Shown here piece by piece: positions 1 through 12,800 of a stretch of DNA of 64,000 bases; position 1 is the first letter of the stretch; each line of letters begins with the position of its first letter. The notes under the pieces were generated by a model. That model had not been told where the DNA came from. It saw nothing but the letters and a program-made list of their open reading frames with translations, and searched no databases. The position numbers and the translations under genes were made by a program. Source of the DNA: Patagioenas fasciata (taxonomy: Eukaryota; Chordata; Aves; Columbiformes; Columbidae); the NCBI RefSeq assembly GCF_037038585.1, contig NC_092523.1, positions 2,299,001 through 2,363,000 on the forward strand. Direction: 5' to 3'.

Positions 1-1723
1 GCGCCTTGTCTTCTCTTGGATCCCACCGGCTGCCTGCACATGGCTTGGAGCTGCCTCCAGAAACCCATATGTGCACATACAGACCGTAACAACAGCCACG
101 ATGCCAGGAGCACGACAACATGACTGCTACAGAATCAACACAAAGAGAGTCGAGTTTTGCATTCGAGGCTTCTAAGAGAAAATCCACCAACGGGACGGGC
201 CACGCTGGACGAGTTTCCACCTCACTCCACTCATACCGTGCTCAGATCGGGGTTTCGAGGCCCAAGGATGATCCGCTGCGCGACTGCAAGTTCCACCGGT
301 TTCGGTTTCACCCCAACCATGACTTATTGATCCAAAACAAGAGTCTTCTGGCCACCGGCACCGCAAATTCCACGTGGGACCGGGAAATCCAGCTGTGCGC
401 TGCCACCAGCCGCTCAACCCATCCCGATTTGTGTCTCGCCGCTCAACGGATGATCCATACGGCAGACGTGACTCCAGCTGGCCCTATTGTATTGGATCCG
501 CAGCGACAGACAACAGGAGCCAGAAACTTTTTTGTTCGAGTGGAGCCAGCAGATGTGACACTGAATAAACACAGACAGTCAATCTGCTGAGTAAGAAGGT
601 ATCGTTCGTATAAATAACATACATCTAATCCTGCTTCCATTTTAAACCCAAATATGGGAATGCAAGATGCTCGGCGCTCCGGAGGTTTGCGCTTCGAACA
701 ATGATATAAAGCAAAGGCAGATAACACACGGCCCCTCTGAGCTCGGTTTAATTCTTATTTCACTTTTGCTCGGAATTATTTTCAGATCCGCGGGTTTCTC
801 CATGAAGAGCTTCCCACAGAGCGTTAACAGTCTGTCCGGGCTCATGTCAGATGGGATAAGTCCGCCTTATCAAAATACCTGCCGGTCCCTACTGCTTCTC
901 CCGATGGACCTTAATTACAGAGCAATTAAAAGTATTATTCCCATCATGTTAACCTCACACATTTCAAAATCAGGCGTTGCACCCACCCAGGGGTTTCTCA
1001 TGGTCTCAGCGACAGGATTCGTTGGGTTCGCAATATTGACACGAGGTCGGAGAATCGTTTCAATATCATAGGCGCTCAGAAGGTAAGTTTGATACAGATA
1101 ATTATTTTACTAGAACCCACTAAAGATTAAATCGCTTTCTCTATGTGAGTTCACCAGCTGCATCAAAACTCAGTTCTCAGCGCACATCCCTGGAGGACTG
1201 ATGCTTATGAAGCTCTAAAAGACAAGGAAGCTCTTAATTGTGTTAAGAATTCGCTTTACTGAACAAATAAATGAGTAAGAGAGGACTGTCACTGAGATTA
1301 ATTAGTCTGGATATCAGTGCGCTTGGTTCCCCCACTCGCAGGGATCGGCTCATCCTTCCTCAGAACACGGGCACCAGGAGGCCACAATGACGGAACGCAC
1401 AGCACTTAGAAAAAGGACGGAGGAATATAAAAATATTATTACATTTCCTAGCATTTTCCATGGGATTAACCTCCATTCTCATTAGAGACTCATTTATCTG
1501 CTCGGTTTTTCATTTGCTAGAGAGCTTCTCCAAGACAAACAGCGATTTATTTGTTCCTCGAGAACCCCGGGCCTGAAGGATGCAGCCATCTGTCAGGGGA
1601 AGGAGCTCTCCGTGAACGGCTGCTTTCTCATCAAACCCTTCCTAGATCTTAATTAGCCACCTAAATTATCAAATGAAACCAAACAGCCTTTAGTCACATG
1701 TATATACAAAGTATTTGTATAAA

Positions 1724-1920
1724 TTGTTGGCCCTGAGGGTGGTGAGAGCCTGGCCCAGGTTGGGCAGAGAGGTGGTGGATGAACCATCCCTGGAGACATC
1801 CCAGGCCAGGCTGGACGGGGCTCTGAGCAACCTGAGCTGGTGAAGATGTCCCTGCTCATGGCCGGGGTGGCACTGGGGGAGCTGGGAAGGTCCCTTCAAC
1901 CCAAACCATTCGATGATTCC
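1724..1920 (+). mobile_element. CR1 LINE 3' fragment
   Basis: It reads as the plus-strand 3' portion of a CR1: a gtgagagcctggcccagg block, then a gagcaacctgagctggtgaa block, then gggaaggtcccttcaaccca, ending near gatgattcc. The 5' end is truncated, as is usual for CR1. It belongs to the same subfamily as the fragments at 11908, 31686 and 44586. Confidence 0.85.
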
Positions 1921-2038
1921 GTTTTAAAGCACAAGACCAGAGTGCAGCAGGAGGACAATCACCAAAGCAGCTTTTGTGCTCTGAGAAGTGCTGCCCGTGA
2001 GCTCGTACCTGTTCTGGCAAGAGACTTCTCTAGCGAAA

Positions 2039-2275
2039 GAATCACAGTCATTTTGCTTGGAAAAAATCCTCAACAGCATCGAGTCCAACCGTAACCCACC
2101 CCTGGCACTGCCCCACGTCCCTGAGAACCTCATGTCCGTCTGGCCAACCCTCCAGGGATGGTGACTCCAGCACTGCCCTGGGCAGCCTGTTCCAATGCCC
2201 CACAGCCCTTTGGGGAAGAATTTGTTCCCACATCCAACCTCAACCTCCCCTGGCGCAACTTGAGGCCGTTTTCTC
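2039..2275 (-). mobile_element. CR1 LINE 3' fragment
   Basis: It is minus-oriented, with the CR1 3' terminus at the left (gaatcacagtcattttg) and the block that reads caacctcccctggcgcaact on the plus strand at the right. It belongs to the subfamily that is most abundant in this window, seen also at 5578, 21797, 33775, 41942, 47283, 49488, 52590 and 53905. Confidence 0.88.
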
Positions 2276-3390
2276 TCGGCTCAGCTCACGTAGACTTCAC
2301 AACACATCCTGCAGAAGGTCCCCTGAAACACCACTATCATTTAATTCTAGCCCTCAAAGACAATGCACGAGGGCATTTCCTTCCTTGGGCAGCCACCAAG
2401 ACCTCCCTGAAGAGCACCAAGTCCAACCTACACCCACGAGACCCCACTGAAGGTCACCAAACCTCCCTTGTTTGCTGGGTCCAGATCTCCTTGAGACACT
2501 GGGACCCTGACAGATGCCTCCAGGGTCACAATGCACCACTTGGGTGTTGCTCCTTTTCTACCTGCATCTCACCTTCTTAGGACAACCCCACCAAAGGGTG
2601 TCTGGAAAAATCCAGTTACACCAGCCATCTGTCCTGTACCACCCACCTCTTCAAAAATCTTTAACGTCTTCCCAGTTTCCTTGCTGTCTTTAGGTGTTCA
2701 ATCAACGTTCTCAGTGCACGACAAAGGTCGTTTCCCATCTCTAACATCCCATTCCCTTGTGCATGGGAAGCTTCCTTTCCTTCCCTCCAAAAAGTATCAT
2801 TAGGTAGTGAAGGCCCTTTGCATCCGTTTATGAATTTCAGAATCAAAATGAAGAAAATATATGAAAACATATAAATATATATATGAAATGTAGAAGGAGA
2901 CCTCCCAAATTACATACTCTGCATCCCCAGAAACACCCGCCGGACGATTCCCCTCACTTTTTCAGTAGTTTCACACAGAATCTCTAAGGTAACAGCAGCA
3001 CCAAGCTTTTAATGTGCAATATTGTTTTTAGTCTGGCACATGTGCTTATATATCCTATATAGCAGCTCTAACATCTGCAAAACGCACCGGATCCTCAGGT
3101 GATATCGTGATTTTAATTCCCATTTATCACAACATGACAATGGCCGGTGGTCCCTATGGAATTGCACTTGGGCTGAGCTCCACGTTAAGGCTTTGAAAAT
3201 TAATCTCAGACTTGATCTAAATCGTTTTACAAGGAAATATATAATATATCTATATATTTACTATTTACTCTTCAATGCAATGGTGTTTCATTACCTGTGG
3301 TTCACCCATCCAAAAGGTGCTCAAAGGGAACGACAGGACGCATCTTGGCCTTATGTTTTTTGAAACGAGCTCATTGATTTAGAAGTTACT

Positions 3391-3459
3391 ATCTGAAATA
3401 CTATTTAAATACTATTTAAAATACTATTTAAATACTATTTATTTTAAATACTATTTAAA
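3391..3459. repeat. AT-rich 12-base tandem repeat
   Basis: About five imperfect copies of AAATACTATTTA occur in a row. Each unit is almost its own reverse complement, so the tract could form small hairpins. It lies in intron 2 of SFXN5 and no function is apparent. Confidence 0.8.
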
Positions 3460-4108
3460 GTGGCACCAGGTGGGGTTTTTCCCCCTCCCATCACAGTGTG
3501 TCCGGAACTGGACTCAGTTCATCAGCTACAATAAGCAGATCAGCTCCCAGTGTTTAAAGAACTGTTTGCATATATGTATATATATACATCTTTTAAATCT
3601 ATGAATATATCAATGAAGAGGCAGAATTAAAGGCCACCAGCAGAAATATTTCATCTAAAAGATTCCTCCTAACTCTTAACCACTATTTTACCAAAGCAGA
3701 GAAATGCGATAACTCCGGAACACACCACCCAGAACACCAATGCACCCAAAACTCCAACGCCTGTTACAAAGAGAGCGATAACTAAAGCAAAACTACAACA
3801 TTTTGCTCAGCAAAGCTCTGAGCCCGCCCCAATTAAGATTTGTTCTCTCACCTACTCACCTGCTGAGAAAAGCCCGAGTTTGACTGGAACCAGTTCATAG
3901 TCTCCCCGGTTACTGGAGGGGACTGGGAGCTGTGGATTCGCTGCTGTCTAATAAGGTTCGGATTTAAGAGAACTCGGGCGATCGATCAACTGTGAGACAC
4001 AAACCCACTGGAAACCTGTTTTCATTACTTGTGCTGTTCGCAGAGAGAAATTGGTTCTAACCCCAACCTGGCTAATAAACGGTATTTTGAGCAAACAAGG
4101 CACTTTAC

Positions 4109-4177
4109 CTCGGTAACGAAGAGCGTGCGCGGATCAATGATGTCCAAGAAGTGCCTGAATCTGCCATAAAACGAAGT
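4109..4177 (-). CDS. SFXN5: SFXN5 coding exon 2 (sideroflexin 5)
   Basis: Read on the minus strand, 69 bases encode 23 residues beginning [16 protein letters not shown] and ending RTLFVTE, a signature I recognise as the conserved N-terminal region of sideroflexin 5. The exon is flanked by a pyrimidine-rich acceptor (TTTTCCTTCCAG) and a GTAAAG donor. It is phase 0 at both ends and continues directly from exon 1 (ending FEQ). Sideroflexins are multi-pass inner mitochondrial membrane proteins. SFXN1 transports serine; SFXN5 was first described as a tricarboxylate (citrate) carrier, and its substrate is less settled. This exon precedes the membrane segments. Later exons are outside the window. 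Confidence 0.95.
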
Positions 4178-7100
4178 CTGGAAGGAAAAGGAGATTGGGT
4201 ACAGTTAGAAATTGCCTTCTACCCGCTGCAGAGAAAGGTTTGATTTCCTCTGCGGAACGAAGTAGCGACTAAAATGAAATAATACAGAAGCTATTCAGCG
4301 ATTGAAAGGAAAAAATGAGGATTTCAATGGTGCTAATGGCAGTGCTGTTAGTAACAGGACACCAATATAGCTGCTTTAATAAAGGGAGACTATCAAACTG
4401 CTAAAATATCCTTTATTTTCCCCCAAAAAATGAAATATTGCCCATGGTCGAAGGAATTCCCACCCCCTAATGTCTCTAATGCTGCTCATCCTCATCCCTT
4501 TATTTTGGGGAGAAACTCCTGCACCCACATGCTGCTGGAAAATAGAAACACCAAGTGATATCTTGAGATGCTCTAAGATGAGTTTAAAGTCCCAACGAGC
4601 GAACAAGTGGTTTTCCCCTTGATGGAAAGAATGAGAAAGGTAAAAGCCGAGACTAAGTGCAAACCCGGTTTTATATTGAATTGTCCAGGCGCTAAACTGG
4701 GGTTTCATTGCACCAGTCCCTATAGAAACACAGAGGATGGACCATGAGCCTTAACGTATGTAAAATAAACCATAATTTTATGGTTTAGGCTCATTCTTAT
4801 TTGCACATTTGGAAAAATCCAAGGTGGGCAGAGATAAAGTTTGAAAACCCCTTTGTTGGGAGGAGCAACAGGACCAGAAATGGATCCACAAACCAGGAAA
4901 AGAGTCGGGAAGGGGAAAGTGTCTGCGAAATAGGCTGGAAAACCACGGCAAAAAGTCTCTTTTTATGCCTTTAATGCAGAATCGTGCTATAAATAAAGGG
5001 CTGGGATATGGATAAAGCAGTGAGAATGACATTTAATCACAGCCTGGCATAATTTTTATGAGACGTGCTGGTTGTTCTCTACTGAATCCATCGAGCGCAG
5101 AGAAATACCAATAATATTGTGAATTATTGTTCAGGCAGAAATCCCTCTCCAAGGGCCGTTTCCAACGCCCCATTCTCAGCCGCTTACGTTTCTCCACTAA
5201 TATTTTTCCATCTTCTGTGCTAAAAAATGATTGAAAAACTCACATCTAAACAAACTAGCTTCACATAACTTCAGGAAAACAAGTCCAATGGTTTTTAATT
5301 AGCATCGATTTAATTAACGCTAATTCTGGTACTTTCCAGCTCAGTCACTTGTCTCATTATCCCAAACACCCCACGTCCCACTGTTCCTCTGTCATCCCCA
5401 AACTCCAACAGCAATAAGAGAATTCAGAGCGGTTGTAAGAACGTGGTTTAAACAAGAAGAGAAGGAAGGGAATATTAAAATAGAAGTGTCTGGACTTCTC
5501 ACCACCTTCATCGTTGGGATCGGCATTCCACGGCGCGAAAAATGATATTAAATAGAATTATTATCTGCAGTATGGAGGGTGTTGGGCTCTGCTCCCCAGG
5601 AACAAGCGCCAGGAGCAGAGGAAACGGCCTCAAGTTGTGCCAGGGGAGGTTGAGGTTGGATCTGGGAACAATTTCTTCCCCAAAGGGCTGTGGGGCATTG
5701 GAACAGGCTGCCCAGGGCAGTGCTGGAGTCACCATCCCTGGAGGGTTGGACAGACAGACATGAGGTTCTCAGGACATGGGGCAGTGCCAGGGGTGGGTTA
5801 TGGTTTGACTTGATCATCTTGAGGGTCTTTTCCAACCAAAACGATTCTATCTCAGTGGGTTTGAAGAGATCCCAGAGCTGTTCCTCCCCCTGTTCAGGTG
5901 GTATCAGTGCAACCCAGGCCTCTGCCTAAGCCAGCAGCTCCTTTGGCATCACCATCCCCTGGGGGGGGGGAACTTCAACCCCTCAGTGTTCTGGCAGCTG
6001 GCAAGGTCGTTAGCAGCCATCACTCATTAAGAGCCTGAAGCTGATTAATGCCCTGTAGCCATTTAGTACTAGAGCCCAGCAGAGCTGGCTGGATCAGATC
6101 TCAGTTGCTCTTACTCAGCACTAAGTGCTGCTGGAGTCACCATCCCTGGAGGGTTGGACAGACGGAGATGAGGTTCTCAGGGACATGTGGCAATGCTGGG
6201 GGTGGGTTATGGTTGGACTTCATCCTTAGGGGCTTTTCCAACCAAAATGTTCTCAAGAACACCTCTGACCATCAGGGATGCACGAAGAGGCAGGAGACCC
6301 GCGCTCCAGTCCATCCTCCCCCTGAGCCAATGACCCAACCCATCACCTGTCATTTCCACTTTCTCGTCACGTTACCGAGAGCCCTCTAAAACACAACTCC
6401 ACAAACGTGCTTTTGCTTGTTGCTGGAAGTGAAAATCTCCTCTTAAAAGTCTCCCAGGATGGGGATTCTGGTGCTCAACCACCACCCAACCCTTCCAGAA
6501 GCTCCATCATCACCCTGAGGCTCCATCTCTGGCTGACTGAAGCCAAAACCTGCCCATTGCCTTCCCCAGAAACAGATGAGGTGCAATCGCAGGACAGTCC
6601 GAGCTCCTTCAAAGAGGCGACTGCATTAAACCTCATTCATTCCAATGCCCGGGTCAAGATCTTAAAGAGAAGCAGCTTTGTTCATCAAGCAACTGGAACA
6701 AAAACCAAATTAACAACAAAAATAAAACCCAGCACATTCTGATGGGTAAAAAAAAGCACTTTGCCCATCCAGCTTCTCCCCATCGTGCGCACACAACCCA
6801 AAAAACGTAGAGGACTATGAGTCTGAACAGGTTTTTTGGTTTTAAATTCCGAATGAGAAGCTCATTTTCCCACCACAAAGCTCTTTCTGTGGTTTCTCTG
6901 TGAACCACATCAAACGGAACCAAACTCAAACCAAGAGCAAACTTGTCTTCTTGAGGCTGCATCTCAACATCACTCCCATGTATTTCACTGCTCAGCCCTC
7001 CCGAGCAGCTCCTGCCTATTTATTACAATTGAACAATAGATATCTGATGTATTCACTGTTGTCCAGCCACAGGACTTCTTGTTTTCCCTTCCCAATGACT

Positions 7101-9798
7101 ACGAAAAGCTCCTTCACCACTCAACCTTGCCGGTTGCCTTCCCATCATCCAGGTCCTGCTTCTCGGCTTTAGTCCCCCGACTAAACACTATTGGAATATT
7201 ATCGTATTAAAGATGGGTATTTGCTATCACAGCGCTGCACGCAAAAAGGCAAGAAAAACCCTCCCGAATCCTAATTATTCCGAAATTTAGAGGCAAATTT
7301 AAATTGGATCCAACCGTTGCGCCTCAACAGCAACTTGAGCACAAAACCCAACGCACAGATGGGGATTTTGGTCTCCAATCCGGATTCAAACCCTTTCCTG
7401 CAAATGTCAAGTTTCTACAGGACATGTAAGAAATCAATAATCAAAATAGAGATTGACCCTGGTCAAGAAACCCTCAAGAACGGCTTCTTTGGCTCTGAGG
7501 ACCTGAATAAATAGGTTCCCAAAAAATACAGAAACACACTACACAGACAGTTTTCTTATTCCTTTCTCTTTATTATTGAAAATTTTAAAAAGCTATTTAA
7601 AATTTGGTGTTAATTTTGATCAGCCCAGACGCTGCCGCATCGCATTGGGGTTTGCGGAGCAAAGAGACGCATCAGGAAAACAAGAGACCGAAGCCCAAAA
7701 TCGCAGGTTTTACACTCGTTCTCCGTAACCGTTTGAAGTTGCGCTGTTGCTCCCCTGGGTCACGACCCATTTCTTTTAAGCTCCATCAGATGCCTTCAGG
7801 GCACACGGAGCAGACGGTGCTCTTGTACTGACAGAATTAGCTCAGCAAAACGCTATCAACTCTAAGAAGAGGGAAATCGGATTTTATTTGCCTTTTAGGT
7901 GCCGTTTTAGTGCTAAATCAGCGTCGCTCACTGTCACGTTTTACATTAACCGCTTTATTTTCCCATATCTCCTCCATCCTTTCTCCATCATTCCAGGCCC
8001 ATTATAAGGGGAAAACAAAGTATTTCCACCTCCTTCCAAGGTTTGAACTGAACGCACCAACTCTGAATCCACCCATAAAACCAAGACCTGTTGGGAGAAG
8101 TGAATGGGATGCGTGGATCAAACCCTGGGGACCAGGAGCAACGGGACACGGTCCCATACACAGATATAGCAACAGAACACACCGAGCCCACCTAAATCCA
8201 GATTTCAGTGAGAACTCAGAATATTTCCTCTTTACCAGCTCATTTCCAGCTCTGGCCATCAACCCCATGCAAGGGATGGAGCTTGCAACACACCCAGAGG
8301 TTTGACCTTCAGCTCCCAAACATCCACCCGTTGTCTTTTCTTTGCCATTTTATTCCTCTAACATCTGTTGTAGTAAACAGTTATCTGGGAAAAATATCTC
8401 AAAACCCCCCAAAACTGAACAACGCAATTTTCCTGTGATTAATCGCGGCTATTTCGGGATCGTTTCTCACCAGCCTGCGAGCGAGATGAGGTTCTGAAAG
8501 CAGCTGGGAATATTAATTCCCCAACGCGGCGCAGCGTTCGTGGCGAGCACAGGGACGCGTTGCAGCTCCAGCTGCAAGATCCAGCTCACCCCGAGCTGAA
8601 AACTGGAAGGAGATCCCTCCAGGAGGGCTCAGGAAATTTGGAGAAGGGACAAACAGGGAAGGGACCACGAGCGAACGTTTTCGTCACCTTCCAGAGGGCG
8701 AATATTCCTCCAAAGCGATGCTGGGAAGCACAGAAGAGATGCACGATTTGACTAGTTTAATTACAGCGTGATTTTAAGAAGGATTTAATTAAGCCAAAGC
8801 AAAAAAGGGTGGGGTTTTTTGAGCTAAAAAATCAGGCTTACATCAGCTTTAAATTAATTAAGAGGAGATTTAAGCTAAAGCAAACAAAATGAAGAGGATG
8901 GAAGCCTTTGAGCAATGGACCTTGGGTACGGGCCAGACTCCAGGGCTGTGGAACCGCACACACTGGTCAAGTCCAACTATAAGTTTAGGCTGAATCTACC
9001 GACTGTCAGCCCTTCCATACTTTAAACTCGACTTTACAACAGTTCTATTATCTCGGCTTCATGCGTTTGCAGGACCCCACGGATCACAGAGGATAAACCA
9101 CTGCGTGTGGGCCAACCTCACCTCACCCCATCTACACACTGGGCCGGACCTGCACGCACAGATTTAAAGCAGTTCTGAACCAACCTTAAACATCCTCTAG
9201 AATACTTTTAAGAACGTTGCGTCTCCATAACAAGGATCCTTTAGGAAACGAGTGTTTCATTCACTTTTTTCAAGCGGAAAATAACATTGCGCTGAGCAGC
9301 ACGAGTAGAAACTTGTGTGTGAACTTTGTGCTGTGGTTTCTCCCACCGCCCATACAAATTCCAGCGTCGTTAAGCTCCTTAGAGGCTCATCTAATTAACA
9401 GCATCTTTATCTGTGTGTTGCTGCAAGAGTTCTCTTGGACACAGGAGCCCTGTGGTTTATTGGGGTAATAAACCCTGGTTGTGCTTTAAACTTGGCAGAT
9501 TAAGGTACGTGAGGAGTAGGAAATAATGATCTTTAGCACTGGACTGAGATGAGCAGGGGTAGAGCTCCAACATTTAAAATACCTGCAAGGCCAAGCTCTG
9601 CCAACAGCCCATATCTAATAACGATGTTAAAATCGCCATGGTAGGAACATTGGCCAACAGGATAAAACATCCCCGGCACATCACACGCTCCACAGTCGCA
9701 CCTACATCATTCAACAAATAAAAGGTATTATGGTTGTGGTTTGGGTTTATTCCCCTTTATTTCCCTCTTCTTCCACTGAAGGATCTAAGTTCTGTGAC

Positions 9799-9854
<56 letters not shown>

Positions 9855-12800
9855 AACTTCTGGTTTCGCAAAGGGGACGAGGCTCACGCCTTCTGTTCGC
9901 CCTCGACTTCAGCTGCAAAGAATTCAACTCACTTCTCATTCGCTTCTTGCTTTTCCTCCTCCTTGCAGTTGTGCGCTGGCTGAGACAACCCGAAGTTACT
10001 TTCTAGACGTCTGACCCCAATAAAAACACCCAAATTTCACCAGCACCGTCTTCTTCCCGCAGCTGACGCCCTGGTTAGCAAAAAAACCCACAGCCTGCTT
10101 TATTTAGACCTTTGCTGGAAAGGTTTCCTCAGGTCTTCTGATAGACAAATTAAAAATAAATAGCGCTTGTTTCGCTCAGGGGATACAGGCAAAACACATA
10201 TTTAGGGCTCAGGCTCTCGGAGAGCACTTAAATCCTTAAAGAAATGTATTAAAAGAAAAAACAACAGGAGTATCCCTAACATACTGATCAGAAAATTAAG
10301 TCCTTATCAAGGCTAATGTCCTTGGTTCTTCTTTTACCTAAAAACAGCCTGATTGCTTTGGGAGACAGAGGCTCTTTCCACCAAAGAAATGTAAGAAAAC
10401 CAAAAGAAAAAGGTGACTCGACAGAATGCCGCCTGCCTGGGGAGGAAGGAAAACAAGTGAACTGCAACAACACAAGCGATGGGGAAAGGGGGATTTATTA
10501 TAACAACCTGCAGAGGTATTACCATGATTTATTATAATAACCTGGGGACAGACGGCTCCCTCCTGCTGCCCTAAATTCTGCTTCTCGGGGCCCTGGGTCA
10601 CAGCGGGGGAAGAACCACCGTGTCCAACCCAAACCCCGGTGGCCGAGGCTCCTCTCCAAGATGTGAGTTCCCCACACACAACTCCGCCTCGTTCCCCCTG
10701 CATCTCTCCCCGTTCCAGTCCCATCACCCTGTAAACAGCCCCAGAGCAGCTCCCAGGCAGCGTTTCCAAGGAAAAGCCAACGCTGTCATCACGCGGAGCC
10801 GCGTCTGGAATTTCAACAACCACCCGAAGCGTCACTAATCCCTTCCGAAACCAGCCGGGCGTCCTTTGTCCGCTGGGCCGCTGCACTCGGGATCTTGTAA
10901 ACCAGGAAACGAATAAAACCACTAGAGAAGGGGAACGATTTCAAATATTCAGTGTGGCTGTCAGGCAAAACACCCCAAAGCACACAAGGGAGCTTTTGTT
11001 GACCCCAGATTTGGGGTGAGGTGTAAATCACCCGGCTCATAGAATCATTTCAGATGGAAGAGACGCTCAAGAGCATCGAGTCCAACCATAACCCAACTTT
11101 AGCACGAACCCACGTCCCCCATCCCACGGGAGGGAGGACGACTCTGCTCAATCGCCCCCACCGTCATGAACGTCCCGCCGTACCCCCTCGAAACGCTTTC
11201 TAAATGTTGCCACAAGTGACAGTCGCTCCTTAATGAACAGAACGCACTGATTCTGCGCCTGACTCGCTGCCAAGTTGTGCCTCGAATCATCTGTGGTGTC
11301 TAGAAGGGAGTAGCGTCTCCTCCTCCTCCTCTCCTTATTAAAAAGCTCCGTCTCCCCTGTCTCGAGCATCCCTTGAGCTCACGCAGCTGCGGGGGAGCGG
11401 TCGCTCCGAGGAGGTTCCCCCCATGACCTCCCAAACTGGGATAAAGCAACGGGGGAAAGAGTAGATCCACCACCTGGATCGAGTGGTTCCCCCATGGGGA
11501 AAAAAAAATATATAATAATAATAAAATAAAATCAGCAACCGGACTTCTCAGCAACCCAAACTGGCGGCTTTGGACCAGCCAAGCTCCACAAGCTGCAATT
11601 AGCAAGTCAGATGGTTGGCAAAGAGCAGCCCCGTACAGATTTCATATGGATGGTGGGAAGAATCGCCTTGGAGATTGACCCAGCAGTGGAAGGGGGGGAC
11701 ACCTATTAATGAGTAGACTCTCGCTACTCATTCTTGATTTGATAATTGCAAAAGCCTGTTCATTTCCAGAGGGGTAGCACCCAGCTCCAGAGCAACAGCA
11801 GGAGGTTTTATGAACTTGGTCAGATGTATCAGCAGCCTGACGTGGCTCCACGGGAGTGAAGAGTGTTCTTTGTCAGCCAGAACAAGGCCAGGACCCTATG
11901 GAGTTCTTATAGAATCACAGAAGGTTGAAGGGACATTCCCAGCTCCCCCAGTGCCACCCCTGCCATGAGCAGGGACATCTTCACCAGCTCAGGTTGCTCA
12001 GAGCCCCGTCCAGCCTGGCCTGGGATGTCTCCAGGGATGGTTCAGCCACCACCTCTCTGCCCAACCTGGGCCAGGCTCTCACCACCCTCAGGGACAACAA
12101 TTTCTTCCTCATGTCCAGCCTGAATCTCCCTCCTTTAGTTTAAAACCATCACCCCTTGTCCTATCACAACACGCCCTGCTGAAAAGTCTGTCCCCATCTT
12201 TCTTATCAGCCCCTTTTATGTCCGGAAAGGCCACATTAAGGTCTCCCCAGAGCTTCTCTTCTCCAGCTGAACACCCCAGCTCTCTCAGCCTGTCCCACAG
12301 CAGAGCTGTTCCAGCCTCGGGTCATTTCTGTGGCTCCTCTGGCCCCTCTCAGCAGGTCCATGTGTGTCCTGTGCTGGGGGCTCCTCCTGAGCAGCAGCAC
12401 CCACCACCCACAGCCCGTCGTGGAGCGGCCAAAGCACCCAAGGCCTCGTTGCCTCTCGGGGCAGCTCCTCACCTCCCTGCAACCTTGGGCTCGCCGCTAC
12501 GCCCACCGTGGCAGGGCCCAACCCCCGTACCACCTACCGAGGAGGGGAAGGACGAGGCCGCGCCGTGCGCTGCCTCCCAGGGACCCCCCCGCCCGACCCC
12601 GCTGCACCGAGCGGCGCCCGCGGGGCTCGAACCCGCGGTCCAAGTGGTTCACACGGCGCCCCCCCACACAGCCCCGAGCCACAGGGGCACGGCGGGACCC
12701 GCCAATCACCGCCCGCCGCGGGAGCCGCCGCGAGGCGGGGGGCGGTGGCTCTGAGTGACAGTCGCGTGGCCCAATGGCGGGGGGGCTCCACACCAATCAG

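Larger units (their letters stand above)
1..4108 (-). other. SFXN5: SFXN5 intron 2 (partial, runs off left edge)
   Basis: This is the intron following coding exon 2 on the minus strand. I looked for the next expected sideroflexin exon (the stretch after LFVTE) and did not find it, so it should lie left of base 1. The intron holds two CR1 fragments (1724-1920 and 2039-2275), an AT-rich 12-base tandem repeat (3391-3459) and a CpG-undepleted stretch at about 1-1080. I recognise no protein in the short open frames here. The rest is unremarkable AT-rich intron. Confidence 0.75.

Noticed and set aside
120-1071. Two plus-strand frames (156 and 134 residues) in SFXN5 intron 2
   Set aside because: No recognisable domain, no splice-site context and no codon-like periodicity that I can see. 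Kept only as a CpG anomaly.
2350-2660. Possible ancient CR1 (gagcaccaagtccaacctac, ccctgacagatgcctccagg)
   Set aside because: Some phrases resemble old CR1 text, but there is no clear terminus or ordered block structure.
9730-10014. Poly-Ile, poly-Leu and poly-Asn frames at 9.7-10 kb and 14.5-14.9 kb
   Set aside because: They are translations of TTA/ATT microsatellites.
12610-12680. tRNA-like T-arm on the minus strand (GCGGGTTCGAGCCCCGC)
   Set aside because: The T stem-loop is good and an acceptor-like pairing exists, but the spacing (about 50 bases) leaves no room for D and anticodon arms. It is likely chance in a CpG island or, at most, a tRNA remnant.
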